Notes: generated from the letters alone by a model not told the origin. A DNA stretch of 64,000 bases from Cupriavidus pauculus (GCF_008693385.1 NZ_CP044065.1:3162001-3226000), one strand, 5' to 3'. Shown: positions 16,918-28,891, counted from the stretch's first letter. Numbers and translations are program-made.

Positions 16918-18597
16918 GTGGGAAGTTTTCAAATACTCGATCACATCACGGACGGCGTCATGTCGCTCGACCGAGAGTGGAAATTTCGGAATATCAACCA
17001 TACCGCCGAGCGGCTGCTCAAGCGTCAGTCCGCGGACCTGCTGGGCCGCGAGATCTGGGCCGAATATCCGGACCTCCTCGGGTCGAGCTACGAAAAAGCC
17101 TATCGCCAGGCCGCCGAGACGGGTACGCCCAGCACCGCGACCGACTTCTACGCTCCGCTCGATACCTGGTTTGAAGTGCGGGCGTTCCCCAGCGACGACG
17201 GAATCATCGTGCTCGTCCGCGATGTCACCGAAGCGCGCGCCATCTCCGAACGCCTGTTGCGCCAGGCGACGCATGACGAACTGACCGGTCTCATCAACCG
17301 GCGGGAACTGTTGTTGCGCCTGAACCGTCTCGTCGATGAAGGCACGGCCGCTTCCGTCGATCTGCTCTTCATCGACCTTGACCGCTTCAAGGATACGAAC
17401 GACTCGTTCGGCCATGTCGCGGGCGATGACGTACTGCGTGCCATCGGCGAGCGTCTTTCCGGCATGTGTGGCGAAGGCGGGACCGTGTCGCGCATCGGCG
17501 GGGACGAGTTTGTGATTTTTCTCGTCGACGCGCCCGAGGACGAGGCCCCACGCGTCGCGCATGAAGTCGTCGTACGCTTGCGCGAGCCCATCTTGACGTC
17601 GTGCGCGCGGGCTTCGGTGGGGGCCAGCATAGGCGTGGCGCGCTATCCCGTTTCGGCGGCGAATGCCGGAGAACTCCTGCGCAATGCGGACATCGCGATG
17701 TATCACGCGAAACGCGCGGGCGGCTCGCAGGTGTGGTCGTTCGGCAAGGAGGACGCGCTGCGCCTCTCGCATCGCCGGCGGCTACGCGCAGATCTGGAGA
17801 GTGCGAGCGCCGCGCGCCAGTTCGAACTGCACTATCAGCCACAGCTGGATCTGCATACCGGCCGCGTCTACGGTGCCGAAGCGCTCTTGCGATGGAACCA
17901 TCCGCAACTCGGGCTGCTCACGCCAATCGATTTCCTCGACGTGCTGCTTGCATCGCCGGCTTACGAGGCGACCGGCGACTGGCTCATTCGCAATGCGTTC
18001 CGTCAGGCGGCGGCATGGCAGGCGGCGAGCCGTCCGCCGTTCAAGGTCGCCGTCAATCTCTCGGCCACGACGATCCAGAACGGCGATCTCGCCGCACTGG
18101 TTCTCGAGGCGGCCGAAGCGGCCGGTGTATGCGCTTCCGTACTGGACATCGAGGTGACCGAGACGGTCGTCATGAGCGACTTCGCTACCGCGTCGCGCGC
18201 GCTTTCCGCGGTACGACAGCTCGGCGTGACCGTCTCTCTCGACGACTTCGGCACCGGCTACTCCAGCCTCGCATACCTCACGCGATTGCCTGTCGATCGC
18301 ATCAAGATCGACAAGTCGTTCGTGCAGGAACTCACCGTCAAGGAAACCTGCCCTCGGGCGCGTGCGATGGTCGAAGCCATGGTCGCGCTCGCGCGCGCGC
18401 TCGGCATCAGAACGGTCGCGGAAGGCATCGAGACCGAAACGCAGTTTGCCCTCGTCAAGGAACTCGGCTGCGACGCCGTGCAAGGCTATTTCATCGGCAA
18501 GCCGATGCCGGCATCGCGCATCGACCCGAATGCCGAGATGCGGTTCGGAGGCGCGGGCGCTTCGTCGTTGCACAACGCAGGAAGCGGCTCGCGTTGA
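16918..18597 (+). CDS. PAS-GGDEF-EAL protein (cyclic-di-GMP synthesis/hydrolysis)
   Basis: A 559-residue soluble protein that can make and/or degrade c-di-GMP. The PAS domain (about 5-110) has the fold motif ILDHITDGVMSLDREW. The GGDEF domain (about 120-275) has an intact RIGGDEF, but the inhibitory I-site RxxD five residues before it is missing (GEGGTVS instead). The EAL domain (about 290-545) keeps the catalytic set: YGAEALLRW, VNLS, EVTET, DDFGTGYSSL, KIDKSFV, AEGIE and QGYF. Both activities could therefore be real. Translation starts at GTG 16918, with GGAG 10 nt upstream; an in-frame stop at 16819 rules out a much longer protein. No membrane segment. Confidence 0.9.
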   Translation: MGSFQILDHITDGVMSLDREWKFRNINHTAERLLKRQSADLLGREIWAEYPDLLGSSYEKAYRQAAETGTPSTATDFYAPLDTWFEVRAFPSDDGIIVLVRDVTEARAISERLLRQATHDELTGLINRRELLLRLNRLVDEGTAASVDLLFIDLDRFKDTNDSFGHVAGDDVLRAIGERLSGMCGEGGTVSRIGGDEFVIFLVDAPEDEAPRVAHEVVVRLREPILTSCARASVGASIGVARYPVSAANAGELLRNADIAMYHAKRAGGSQVWSFGKEDALRLSHRRRLRADLESASAARQFELHYQPQLDLHTGRVYGAEALLRWNHPQLGLLTPIDFLDVLLASPAYEATGDWLIRNAFRQAAAWQAASRPPFKVAVNLSATTIQNGDLAALVLEAAEAAGVCASVLDIEVTETVVMSDFATASRALSAVRQLGVTVSLDDFGTGYSSLAYLTRLPVDRIKIDKSFVQELTVKETCPRARAMVEAMVALARALGIRTVAEGIETETQFALVKELGCDAVQGYFIGKPMPASRIDPNAEMRFGGAGASSLHNAGSGSR

Positions 18598-18606
18598 AGG
18601 TCATGA

Positions 18607-18636
18607 AAAAAACCGCCCGAGGGCGGTTTTCTTTCT
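18607..18636. terminator. Bidirectional Rho-independent terminator
   Basis: AAAACCGCCC / GGGCGGTTTT flanked by A- and T-rich tracts, between the convergent GGDEF-EAL and SDR genes. Confidence 0.88.
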
Positions 18637-18681
18637 CGGCACGTCAGATGCCTTCAGATACTTACGCGGCCAAGACGTGGA

Positions 18682-19443
18682 TCAAGGCAGGGCCACGCTC
18701 ATGCCACCGTCGGCCATGACTACGGCGCCGACGATAAAGCTGGCCTTTTCCGATGCGAGGAAGGCGATCACCTCGGCGATTTCCTTCGGCTGGGCCGCGC
18801 GGCGGATCGGTGCCTTCTTGCCATGCTCGGCAAGGAAGGCCTGGCCGTCCGCATGGATGTGGTTGGTAATGTTGGTGATGACATCGCCGGAGCCCACCGC
18901 ATTCACGCGAATACCGTGTTCGATGGCTTCCAGCGAGAGCGCCCGCGTCAACTGAGCAAGTGCGCCCTTGGATGCCGCATACGCTGCGATGAGCGGAAAG
19001 GCCTGATAGCAGGCGTAGGACCCCACGTTGACGATGGCCCCCGTCTTTGCCGGCAGCATGGCGCGCATGGCTTCCCGCGAGAACAGGAAAGCGCCGGTGG
19101 CATTGACGGCCTGGATGCCATTCCAGTCTTCCAGCGACATATCCACCAGCGGCTTGTTGATGATGACCGCCGCGTTGTTGACGAGGATGTCGAGCTTGCC
19201 AAAGCGGTCGATTGCCGTGGTAACGGCCTGCACGGCGCTTTCCTCTCGCGCCACATCGGCGACGACGGGAACGATGCCAGGTCGCGCCAGCGCTTCGACG
19301 TTGCTGCTGCGCTCGACGGCAATCACATTCGCCCCTTCGGCGTGAAGCAGTTCGGTGGTCGCCAGGCCGATACCACTGGCTGCACCGGTGACGATGGCGA
19401 CCTTGCCTGCGAAGGCACCGCTTGTCGTGTTTCGTGATGTCAT
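18682..19443 (-). CDS. Short-chain dehydrogenase/reductase
   Basis: A 253-residue classical SDR using NAD(P)H. Cofactor motif TGAASGIG near residue 20, NNAA near 89, and active site Ser in VGSYACY with Tyr-x3-Lys in YAASK. The C-terminal end FIVGAVVMADGG is the usual SDR signature. Two in-frame ATG codons lie together; the second (19443) has AGGAG at the better 6-nt spacing. It is transcribed with the next upstream SDR gene (39-nt gap), opposite an AraC regulator. The SYACY insert next to the catalytic Ser is slightly unusual. The substrate is unknown. Confidence 0.87.
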   Translation of the reverse strand: MTSRNTTSGAFAGKVAIVTGAASGIGLATTELLHAEGANVIAVERSSNVEALARPGIVPVVADVAREESAVQAVTTAIDRFGKLDILVNNAAVIINKPLVDMSLEDWNGIQAVNATGAFLFSREAMRAMLPAKTGAIVNVGSYACYQAFPLIAAYAASKGALAQLTRALSLEAIEHGIRVNAVGSGDVITNITNHIHADGQAFLAEHGKKAPIRRAAQPKEIAEVIAFLASEKASFIVGAVVMADGGMSVALP

Positions 19444-19482
19444 CATGTTCTCCTGATTGATTTGGGTCCCGTGCCGGATGGA

Positions 19483-20223
19483 TCAAAACGGGCTGGCGGT
19501 GGGCCGTACGACGATCTCGCTGACGTCGACGTCGGCGGGCTGCTCCACCGCGTAGGCGATGGCACGTGCGATCGCGTCAGGGGTGATGGCGATGCGACGG
19601 AACTCCTGCATCGCCCTGCGCGCGGTGTCGTCGGAGATCGAGTCGGCCAGTTCGGATTCCACGACGCCGGGGCAAATCACCGTCACGCGGATCTTGTCGG
19701 TTTCCTGGCGCAGCCCATCGGAGATAGCGCGCACGGCGAACTTGGTGGCGCAATAGACTGCGGCAGTCGGCGACACGGAGAGCCCGCCAATCGAAGAAAT
19801 ATTGATGATCTGGCCCATCCCTTGCGTTTCCATCGTCGGCAGCACGGCGGCAATGCCATGCAGCACGCCACGAATGTTCACGTCGATCATCCGGTCCCAC
19901 TCGCCGACCTTCAGCGCGTTGAGCGGCGAAAGCGGCATCACGCCCGCGTTGTTGATCAGGACGTCGATGCGACCGAAGGCATCAAGCGCGAATTGGGCGA
20001 ATGCCGCCACGTCGTCGGCCGAGGTCACGTCGAGCTCGCGGTAACACACCCCGCCGCCGGAGGCTACGATCGATGCCGCCAACCCGGCGAGCCGGTCGGT
20101 CCGGCGTGCACCGATCACGAGCCGGTGTCCTTGCGCGGCCAGCAGGCGCGCGGCGCCCTCGCCAATGCCGCTGCTCGCCCCGGTGATCAGAATGACTTTC
20201 GATTCGTTGGCTACGATTGCCAT
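19483..20223 (-). CDS. Short-chain dehydrogenase/reductase (YdfG/serine-dehydrogenase-like subgroup)
   Basis: A 246-residue classical SDR. Cofactor motif TGASSGIG near residue 14, NNAGVMP near 87, Ser in INISSIGG, and Tyr-x3-Lys in YCATK. The ending AIAYAVEQPADVDVSEIVVRPT is typical of the subgroup acting on 3-hydroxy acids and small aldehydes. The start at 20223 has AGGAG 8 nt upstream; the longer reading from 20310 adds 29 unlike residues. It heads a two-gene SDR operon divergent from an AraC-type regulator, a common pairing in which the regulator switches on detoxifying reductases in response to aldehydes or similar stress. Confidence 0.87.
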   Translation of the reverse strand: MAIVANESKVILITGASSGIGEGAARLLAAQGHRLVIGARRTDRLAGLAASIVASGGGVCYRELDVTSADDVAAFAQFALDAFGRIDVLINNAGVMPLSPLNALKVGEWDRMIDVNIRGVLHGIAAVLPTMETQGMGQIINISSIGGLSVSPTAAVYCATKFAVRAISDGLRQETDKIRVTVICPGVVESELADSISDDTARRAMQEFRRIAITPDAIARAIAYAVEQPADVDVSEIVVRPTASPF

Positions 20224-20473
20224 GTTGCATACTCCTATCGTTGGTTCGGATCTGGCCGCGGAGGTCGGCGCTTGATGCAGCGCGCTCCGCAGTTGCGTTT
20301 CGGCCTCCAATGAAGCGGTACGGTTCGTTCGGCCGGTGCATGAATGTTAGGGATGACCTGCCTGCAGGCGAATACACGGACCGATGCCGTTATTGCCTGT
20401 TCCTATTGAACCGGCTGGTACGGTGTGCAAGGCGGGCTAGAATGGCGGCTGCAGGCAAACAAGAGGAGGCTTT

Positions 20474-21421
20474 GTGTCCAAGGTCCGCTCCCCCGCTTCC
20501 GTCAGGATGGTTCGTCTGATCGAGAAACTGGCGCCCAACGAGGGCTACACGCAGTCGACGCTCGATAGCGTGCGGCTGATGCGTTCGGATCGGCCCCTTG
20601 GGCGCACACCGGTGCTGTACGAGCCGAGCATCGTGATCGTGTGCCAGGGCCGCAAGCTTGGCTTTCTGGGCAATGAGGTCTATGTCTACGATGCGCAGCA
20701 CTATCTCGTACTGTCGGTACCGCTGCCGTTTTCCACGGAAACCCAGGCTTCGCCAGAGGAACCCATGCTGGCGGTGTCCATCCGTCTGGACCTCCTCGAA
20801 CTCAGCGAACTGATCACGCAGATCGGGGCGGCAGGAGATCTGCCTCAGGCACCGCCCAACGGCATGGTGTCTACGGGGCTTGACGAGAATCTGGCCGATG
20901 CAACCGTCAGGTTGCTGGAGACATTGACGGTCCCGATGGATGCTCGGATTCTGGGGCCCGGCCTGGTACGGGAAATCTGCTACCGCGTGTTGACGGGGGC
21001 ACAGGGAGGCGCGATGCGTGCCGCTCTCGCTCACCACGGGCGCTTCGGCCGCGTCGCAAGAGCGCTGAAGCGCATCCATGCCGATTATGCGACGCCATTG
21101 AACGTGTCCCGCCTGGCCGAAGAGGCCGGCATGAGCGTGCCGGCATTTCACGCCAACTTCCGCACGGTGACCCAGACGTCGCCAATCCAGTACATCAAGT
21201 CCACCCGCCTTCATCAAGCGCGCCTGATGATGATTCGCGACGGCGTCACCGCGGCGGCAGCAGCGGGACGAGTGGGCTACGAGAGCACTTCGCAGTTCAG
21301 CAGGGAGTTCAAGCGGCTTTTCGGGCGAACACCGGTTGAGGAGGCACGCGACATGCGCGAATCCTTCACCCTGTCACCGGCGGTTCGCTTCAATCCAGAG
21401 CCAGCGATAAGGGGGCCATAA
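20474..21421 (+). CDS. AraC-family regulator with AraC_N domain, divergent from SDR pair
   Basis: A 315-residue regulator. The N-terminal AraC_N-type effector domain (RTPVLYEPSIVIVCQGRK, YLVLSVPLPF) is followed by two HTH motifs at about 205-300 (ATPLNVSRLAEEAGMSVPAF and AAGRVGYESTSQFSREFKRL). Start codon GTG at 20474, with a perfect AGGAGG 4 nt upstream. It faces the SDR pair over a 250-nt gap. AraC_N regulators such as E. coli YqhC often control an adjacent reductase gene in response to electrophilic aldehydes; that function is inferred here from layout. A strong terminator follows. Confidence 0.87.
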   Translation: MSKVRSPASVRMVRLIEKLAPNEGYTQSTLDSVRLMRSDRPLGRTPVLYEPSIVIVCQGRKLGFLGNEVYVYDAQHYLVLSVPLPFSTETQASPEEPMLAVSIRLDLLELSELITQIGAAGDLPQAPPNGMVSTGLDENLADATVRLLETLTVPMDARILGPGLVREICYRVLTGAQGGAMRAALAHHGRFGRVARALKRIHADYATPLNVSRLAEEAGMSVPAFHANFRTVTQTSPIQYIKSTRLHQARLMMIRDGVTAAAAAGRVGYESTSQFSREFKRLFGRTPVEEARDMRESFTLSPAVRFNPEPAIRGP

Positions 21422-21444
21422 TCCCCTCGAAACACTAGGCATAA

Positions 21445-21470
21445 AAAAAGCCGCCAGAAGGCGGCTTTTT
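21445..21470. terminator. Bidirectional Rho-independent terminator
   Basis: A-run, stem GCCGCC / GGCGGC with AGAA loop, then T-run. It separates the AraC gene from convergent gyrB. Confidence 0.9.
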
Positions 21471-21539
21471 CTCAATTTCCACGTCACAGAGTTCTCAACA
21501 ACTTGGCAGAGATCTCACGTTTCGTGACATCCGACATCA

Positions 21540-24071
<2,532 letters not shown>

Positions 24072-24219
24072 CTACTCACGGCAAATGCGGCAATCGGCGC
24101 GCGTGTTGCTGCTGGCGCGCCCCGATCGTTCCGCAATAGCGGGTTACTAAAACGGCAAAAGGGGCGGATCGACGGGATCCGGCCCCCTGCTGGTATCTTG
24201 TCGTCCGAATTCCGGAGGA

Positions 24220-25335
24220 TCAGATGCGCATCGGCATGACGACGTACTTGAAGTTGTCGTCGTCCGGCACGGTAATCAGCGCACTCGAATTCGAGTCGCC
24301 GAGGCTGACCTGTACCTGCTCGCTCTTCAGGTTGCCCAGCACGTCGAGCAGATAGGTCACGTTGAACCCGATATCGAGCGCGTCGCCCGAGTAATCGAGT
24401 TCCAGCTCTTCCTGCGCCTCTTCCTGATCGGCGTTGGTGGAGCTGATCTTCAGCGTGTGCGTGTCGAGAATGCAGCGCACGCCCTTGAACTTGTCGGTCG
24501 TCAGGATCGCGGTACGTTGCAGCGCCTGCTGCAGACGCACGCGGTCGATCGCGAACGCATTCTTGTAGCCCTTCGGAATCACGCGCTGGAAGTCCGGGAA
24601 CTTGCCTTCCACGAGCTTCGAGATCAGCTCGATGTTCGCGAAGCTGAACTTCACCTGATTCGCGGCCAGCTGCACCTGCACGGGATCGTCCGTGTCCTCG
24701 AGCAGGCGTTGCAGTTCGAGAATCGTCTTGCGCGGAATGATGACTTCCTGACGCGAGCCGCCACCGGTGGCTTCGGTGTCGAGCTCCACACCGCAATACG
24801 CCAGACGGTGACCGTCGGTCGCGACGGCCATCACCTTCTTGCCGTCCACCACCAGCAGCATGCCGTTCAGGTAGTAGCGGATGTCCTGCTGGGCCATCGC
24901 GAAATGGACCATCGCGAGCAGATGCTTGAACGTCTTCTGCGGCAGGCTCACGCTCGCGTTGAACTCGCTCGCTTCCGCCACGGTCGGGAATTCCTCGGCC
25001 GCCAGCGTCTGCAGTGCAAAGCGGCTCTTGCCCGATTGCACGGTCATGCGCTTGTCGTTCAGCGACAGCGCGACGTCGCCGTCGGGCATCGCGCGCAGGA
25101 TGTCGAGCAGCTTGCGCGCGGCCACGGTCGTGGCCACGTCGTCGCTGCCGACGCCGCACTCGGCGTGCGTGGTGATCTGAATCTCGATGTCGGTCGACAG
25201 GAAGGAAACGTTCGAGCCGGACTTGCGAATCAGCAGGTTGGCCAGGATCGGGAGTGTGTGGCGGCGCTCCACGATGCCGCTCACGATTTGCAGCGGACGC
25301 AGCAGATTGTCTCGCGAGGTTTTGACCAATTGCAT
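24220..25335 (-). CDS. dnaN: DNA polymerase III sliding clamp (beta subunit)
   Basis: A 371-residue processivity clamp that dimerises around DNA and tethers Pol III and other partners. Three clamp domains can be followed: MQLVKTSRDNLLRPLQIVSG at the N-terminus, DGHRLAYCGVEL in the middle, and the C-terminal YVVMPMRI end, which is the universal MPMRL-type tail forming the partner-binding pocket. The start at 25335 (MQLVKT) matches the family; a reading from 25383 adds 16 foreign residues. It lies between dnaA and gyrB as in most bacteria, but 378 nt from dnaA, so it probably has its own promoter. Confidence 0.98.
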   Translation of the reverse strand: MQLVKTSRDNLLRPLQIVSGIVERRHTLPILANLLIRKSGSNVSFLSTDIEIQITTHAECGVGSDDVATTVAARKLLDILRAMPDGDVALSLNDKRMTVQSGKSRFALQTLAAEEFPTVAEASEFNASVSLPQKTFKHLLAMVHFAMAQQDIRYYLNGMLLVVDGKKVMAVATDGHRLAYCGVELDTEATGGGSRQEVIIPRKTILELQRLLEDTDDPVQVQLAANQVKFSFANIELISKLVEGKFPDFQRVIPKGYKNAFAIDRVRLQQALQRTAILTTDKFKGVRCILDTHTLKISSTNADQEEAQEELELDYSGDALDIGFNVTYLLDVLGNLKSEQVQVSLGDSNSSALITVPDDDNFKYVVMPMRI

Positions 25336-25713
25336 TGAATTTATCCTTCGTCGTTTGTCGTCAGCTCGACCGCAGATGCGCAAACCCCTGAAATCGATTC
25401 AAATTCACTTATGAATCAAGGAGTTAATGTTGCATTGTACCAAGGATAAGCCGCTGCGGTGAAGCGGGGCGGTTCCGGCAAGCGGCGCGCTTGTGCCCAA
25501 AAAGCCACGGCGCGCCCGTCCGCATTGCAGAACTGTCCCGACTCACCGCAAAGCCTTATCTGAGGCCAATTTCCCGCGGTACAACCGGTTGATCCAGACG
25601 CCCGTTTGCCGCCGGGCGCGTAGCCAGTAGTATGCCAGCCCGGCAAGGCCGGCTTGTAAAATCGTCGAATGGCCATGAGCGGACGCTAGTTCACGTCCGC
25701 CCTTCGCCACCGT
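25336..25713. other. dnaA-dnaN intergenic region (378 nt)
   Basis: No convincing gene. An 86-codon minus-strand frame (25416-25676) lacks a ribosome site and family features. Just after the dnaA stop there is a hairpin GCGGACG (25679-25685) / CGTCCGC (25694-25700) without a T-run. TACAAT on the minus strand (25434-25439) is a possible -10 for dnaN about 100 nt upstream of its start. Confidence 0.5.
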
Positions 25714-27462
25714 TCAACCCTTGAGCGTCTGTTCGAGCACGTGCAGCTCGTGATTGAGCTGCGCATCCTTGCTGCGTTCGTCGGCGATCTTCCGCACCGC
25801 GTGCAACACGGTGGTGTGATCGCGTCCGCCGAACAGCTCGCCGATCTCCGGCAGACTCTTCTGCGTGAGTTCCTTCGCCAGGTACATCGCGATCTGCCGC
25901 GGCCGTGCAATATTTGCCGGCCGCTTCTTCGAGTACATGTCCGCGACCTTGATGTTGTAGAAATCGGCGCAGGTCTTCTGGATGTTCTCCACCGAGATCT
26001 GGCGGTTCTGCACGGTCAGCAGATCCTTCAGCGCCTCGCGCGTGACCTCGATCGTGATGTCCTTGCCGTGGAAGTTCGAGAACGCGAGGATCTTGCGCAG
26101 CGCGCCCTCGAGCTCGCGCACGTTGGACCGCAGGTGCTTCGCGACGAAGAACGCCACCTCTTCCGGCACGCTCACGTTTTCCGCGGCCGCCTTCTTCATC
26201 AGGATCGCCACGCGCATTTCGAGCTCGGGCGGTTCGATCGCCACGGTCAGACCCGAGTCGAAGCGCGAGATCAGCCGGTCATCGATACCGGTGATCTCCT
26301 TCGGATACGTATCGCTGGTGATGATCACCTGCGCACGGTTCGCGATCAGCGCCTCGAACGCGTAGAAGAATTCTTCCTGCGTGCGGTTCTTGCCCGAGAA
26401 GAATTGAATATCGTCGATCAGCAGCAGGTCGAGCGAATGGTAGTAGCGCTTGAACTCGTCGAACGCTTTACGCTGGTACGCCTTCACCACGTCGGAGACG
26501 TACTGCTCGGCGTGGATATAGCGGATGCGCGCGCGCGGATTCTCCATCAGCATGAAATTGCCGATCGCGTGAATCAAGTGCGTCTTGCCGAGGCCCACGC
26601 CGCCATAGAGATAGAGCGGGTTGTACGACTTGCCCGGATTGTTCGCCACCTGGATCGCCGCCGCGCGCGCGAGCTGGTTCGCCTTGCCGGTCACGAAGTT
26701 GTCGAACGTGAGAATCGGATTCAGGCGCGAGCGCTCGTGCACCGTGTCGCTCTGCTGCGGCTGCGCCGGCTGCTGCTGGGGCACGCGGTACGACCGCGCG
26801 CTGGCCTCGGCCGGATCCATCTGGGCGACATCGATCTCGCCCATGTCCGGCATGTGGTTGCCCTGTAACGGATGGCCCGATGCCGCGCCGCGGCCGGCGT
26901 GCGACGGGTGCGCGCCCGGGTGGCTGCCCGAATGGCTGCCCGGATGGCCGCCCGCGTGGTTCACGGGAGCGGGGTAGGGCGCCTGCGGCGCGCTGGACGG
27001 ATGGGGCGCCGGATAGTCGAAGCCGCCCGGCGCCTGATTGCCATATTGCTGGCTGCCGTACCCCTGTGCGGGCGCATGGTTCGCGCGCTGGCCGGGGGCG
27101 GACTGACCCGCCACGGACGACTGCGGATACGTACCCGGTGCTGCGCCTTCCGGGGCGCCGCCATGCACGCCCGGCTGCGCGCCCGGCGCCATATAGGCGG
27201 CCGCGCGCCCCGAGGCGGCGGGATCGAGTACGAAGTGAACGCTGACCTGCGCTTCCCAGTACTCGCACGCAAGGGCCGTGATGCGGCCGGAGAATTGGCT
27301 CTTGACCCAGTCCAGCTTGAAACGGTTGGGCGCGGCGATTCTGAGCGCGTGCGCCTCCTCGTCGAAGGCGACGGGCGCCAACGGCTTGATCCAGGTCTTG
27401 AACTGTTGCGGCGTCAGTTCGCGCTCGAGTTGCGCGGCTGCCGCCTGCCAGAAATCTTGCAT
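25714..27462 (-). CDS. dnaA: Chromosomal replication initiator DnaA, with long low-complexity linker
   Basis: A 582-residue initiator that binds DnaA boxes, melts oriC and loads DnaB. Domain I (about 1-85, [20 protein letters not shown]). Domain II is unusually long (about 90-245), rich in Gly, His, Pro, Gln and Ala, with [12 protein letters not shown] tetrapeptide repeats. Domain III AAA+ has Walker [10 protein letters not shown], Walker [10 protein letters not shown] and sensor 1 ITSDTYP. Domain IV carries the DnaA signature [16 protein letters not shown]. coli DnaA has 467 residues; the surplus here is essentially all linker. The start at 27462 gives the canonical N-terminus; a reading to 27966 would run through the origin. 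Confidence 0.97.
   Translation of the reverse strand: MQDFWQAAAAQLERELTPQQFKTWIKPLAPVAFDEEAHALRIAAPNRFKLDWVKSQFSGRITALACEYWEAQVSVHFVLDPAASGRAAAYMAPGAQPGVHGGAPEGAAPGTYPQSSVAGQSAPGQRANHAPAQGYGSQQYGNQAPGGFDYPAPHPSSAPQAPYPAPVNHAGGHPGSHSGSHPGAHPSHAGRGAASGHPLQGNHMPDMGEIDVAQMDPAEASARSYRVPQQQPAQPQQSDTVHERSRLNPILTFDNFVTGKANQLARAAAIQVANNPGKSYNPLYLYGGVGLGKTHLIHAIGNFMLMENPRARIRYIHAEQYVSDVVKAYQRKAFDEFKRYYHSLDLLLIDDIQFFSGKNRTQEEFFYAFEALIANRAQVIITSDTYPKEITGIDDRLISRFDSGLTVAIEPPELEMRVAILMKKAAAENVSVPEEVAFFVAKHLRSNVRELEGALRKILAFSNFHGKDITIEVTREALKDLLTVQNRQISVENIQKTCADFYNIKVADMYSKKRPANIARPRQIAMYLAKELTQKSLPEIGELFGGRDHTTVLHAVRKIADERSKDAQLNHELHVLEQTLKG
26911..26958. repeat. Four tandem 12-bp units inside the dnaA linker
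   Basis: Units of pattern GCTGCCCGGATG (26911-26922, 26923-26934, 26935-26946, 26947-26958). They are in frame and encode His-rich tetrapeptides ([16 protein letters not shown]) in DnaA domain II. Copy changes would lengthen or shorten the linker without a frameshift. Confidence 0.8.
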
Positions 27463-28254
27463 GTGTTCTTGTTGAGTGACCGTACCAGGCGGCTCGGGTC
27501 GAGCCTCCCGGATACAGCACGAGCGCTGCGACGCCTTCTTCACAATCCGGCCTCGCACACGGCCCCGATCCGCGTGATCGGGTCGAGACGGCGATACCGC
27601 ACCCACGATGCGCGACGAGGGCATCAGGGGGAAGCGGTATACCGATGGCAGAGGACCGGGTTGTACGTGCGCCACGCAGCCCGTGTAGTAGTTGGACCGG
27701 GATTGTACCCCCCGGCCCGAGTTATCCACAAAGGATAAGTCTGTGGACAACTTGTGCAAATTCAGTGGATTGCTGTGCACAACCTGTCCCCGCGCGGGTG
27801 GCGACAAGCGCGCTTTACACGATTTTTTCCCAACAGAACAACAACTTGATGCCGCTTTGACGCCCCTGGACCCCTCATCGCCCCGTGTGGCTGTTACCCA
27901 CCGATAGGTGTGGACAATGGCCCGTGCGCGGCCGATTGGGCCGAGCCGCTTTCGGAGGTTGCCCACATCGGTTTCCTTGACACCTCAGCCGAAAATCGGT
28001 TAAATGGCGGGTTCTGCGATTCGGCAGGGGATCACGTGTGTCGTACGGGACGTTAACCGTAACGCCCCGAAATGTGCCACCCGGTCCTTGCCAGTTTCCG
28101 CGTTGTTGGTCAGCGCGGATCGAGACTTCCTCAGCAGTCAACTCGATATCGGCTTCGCGGCTCGCGCCGCGAACCCTCGTGCGAACCATACGCGGCGGCC
28201 ACGGCCCCGGCAGTGCCGGCGTCCGGATAGCCCGGATCAACCAGAGAGTGCAAC
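27463..28254. other. oriC region between dnaA and rpmH (792 nt)
   Basis: Origin of chromosome replication by position and content. DnaA boxes: TTATCCACA 27722-27730; TTGTCCACA on the minus strand at 27742-27750 and 27909-27917; TTGTGCACA on the minus strand at 27774-27782; TTGCCCACA 27959-27967. A relatively AT-rich patch around 27813-27858 (with a TTTTTT tract and AACAACAACTTG) sits between box groups and may be the unwinding element. Genes diverge from here. The rest of the gap holds the rpmH promoter and an inverted repeat CGTTA-ACCG-TAACG near 28050, but no gene. Confidence 0.85.
27977..28005 (+). promoter_or_regulatory. Sigma-70 promoter for rpmH-rnpA operon
   Basis: Perfect -35 TTGACA (27977-27982), 17-base spacer and -10 TTAAAT (28000-28005), about 250 nt before rpmH and just after the last DnaA box. 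It is one of the best sigma-70-type sites in the window. Confidence 0.65.
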
Positions 28255-28389
28255 ATGAAACGTACTTACCAACCTTCCGTTACCCGCCGCAAGCGTACCC
28301 ATGGCTTCCGCGTGCGCATGAAGACCCGTGGCGGCCGTGCCGTCATCAACGCTCGCCGCGCCAAGGGCCGCAAGCGCCTGGCAATCTGA
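28255..28389 (+). CDS. rpmH: 50S ribosomal protein L34
   Basis: A 44-residue ribosomal protein starting [19 protein letters not shown] and ending AKGRKRLAI, the full standard L34. It stabilises domain structure of 23S rRNA in the large subunit. First gene of the conserved rpmH-rnpA-yidD-yidC set running away from oriC. AGAGAG precedes the ATG at good spacing. Confidence 0.98.
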   Translation: MKRTYQPSVTRRKRTHGFRVRMKTRGGRAVINARRAKGRKRLAI

Positions 28390-28456
28390 GGGCCGGGCGA
28401 CCGGCCTGGACGGTGATCCGACGGATCCCGTTCTTGCCTACCGCCTCGCACTCAGG

Positions 28457-28891
28457 ATGGCCGGGAGCGCAGCCGCCGGGCGCAGCTTTTCGCTAGCTTT
28501 GCACAGCGTGTCTACCCATGCCTTTCCAAAGGCCGCGAGGCTAACAAAGACGGATGAGTTTTCATCCGTTTTTGCTTTGCGGCCACGCCGCCGCAGCCCG
28601 CACTTCGTGCTGTACGTGCGCGCCAACGGCAAGGCCGAAGCGCGTCTTGGCGTCGTCGTCGGCAAGAAGTTCGCGCCGCGCGCCGCCGAGCGCAACCTGG
28701 TCAAGCGCATGGCCCGGGAACTGTTTCGCGGCCGGCAGGACCAACTCGCGGGCCGCGATGTGCTGTTGCGGCTGCAGACCAAGTTTCCGCGGGCCGAGTT
28801 TGCCAGCCGGGCGGCGATCCGCCGGGCGTGCAGCACGGAAATCGCAAGCCTGCTGGAGGTGGCGGCAAGGCCGATGCCACCGCCCGCCTGA
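28457..28891 (+). CDS. rnpA: Ribonuclease P protein component
   Basis: Basic protein that assists the RNase P RNA in tRNA 5' processing. Core features: [28 protein letters not shown], and the RNR-type signature region [22 protein letters not shown]. The start is uncertain: ATG at 28457 gives 144 residues with an N-terminus of about 20 residues not typical of the family, while GTG at 28508 gives 127 residues beginning [12 protein letters not shown], close to the usual start, but neither has a strong ribosome site. It sits 67 nt after rpmH and 10 nt before yidD. Confidence 0.93.
   Translation: MAGSAAAGRSFSLALHSVSTHAFPKAARLTKTDEFSSVFALRPRRRSPHFVLYVRANGKAEARLGVVVGKKFAPRAAERNLVKRMARELFRGRQDQLAGRDVLLRLQTKFPRAEFASRAAIRRACSTEIASLLEVAARPMPPPA

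Noticed and set aside
25416..25676. 86-codon minus-strand frame between dnaA and dnaN
   Set aside because: No ribosome site, no hydrophobic or family pattern, and position in a regulatory gap; kept only as part of the intergenic description.
27463..27966. Extension of DnaA by 168 residues
   Set aside because: It would translate the origin, including DnaA boxes; the product before MQDFWQ has no homology to DnaA domain I.
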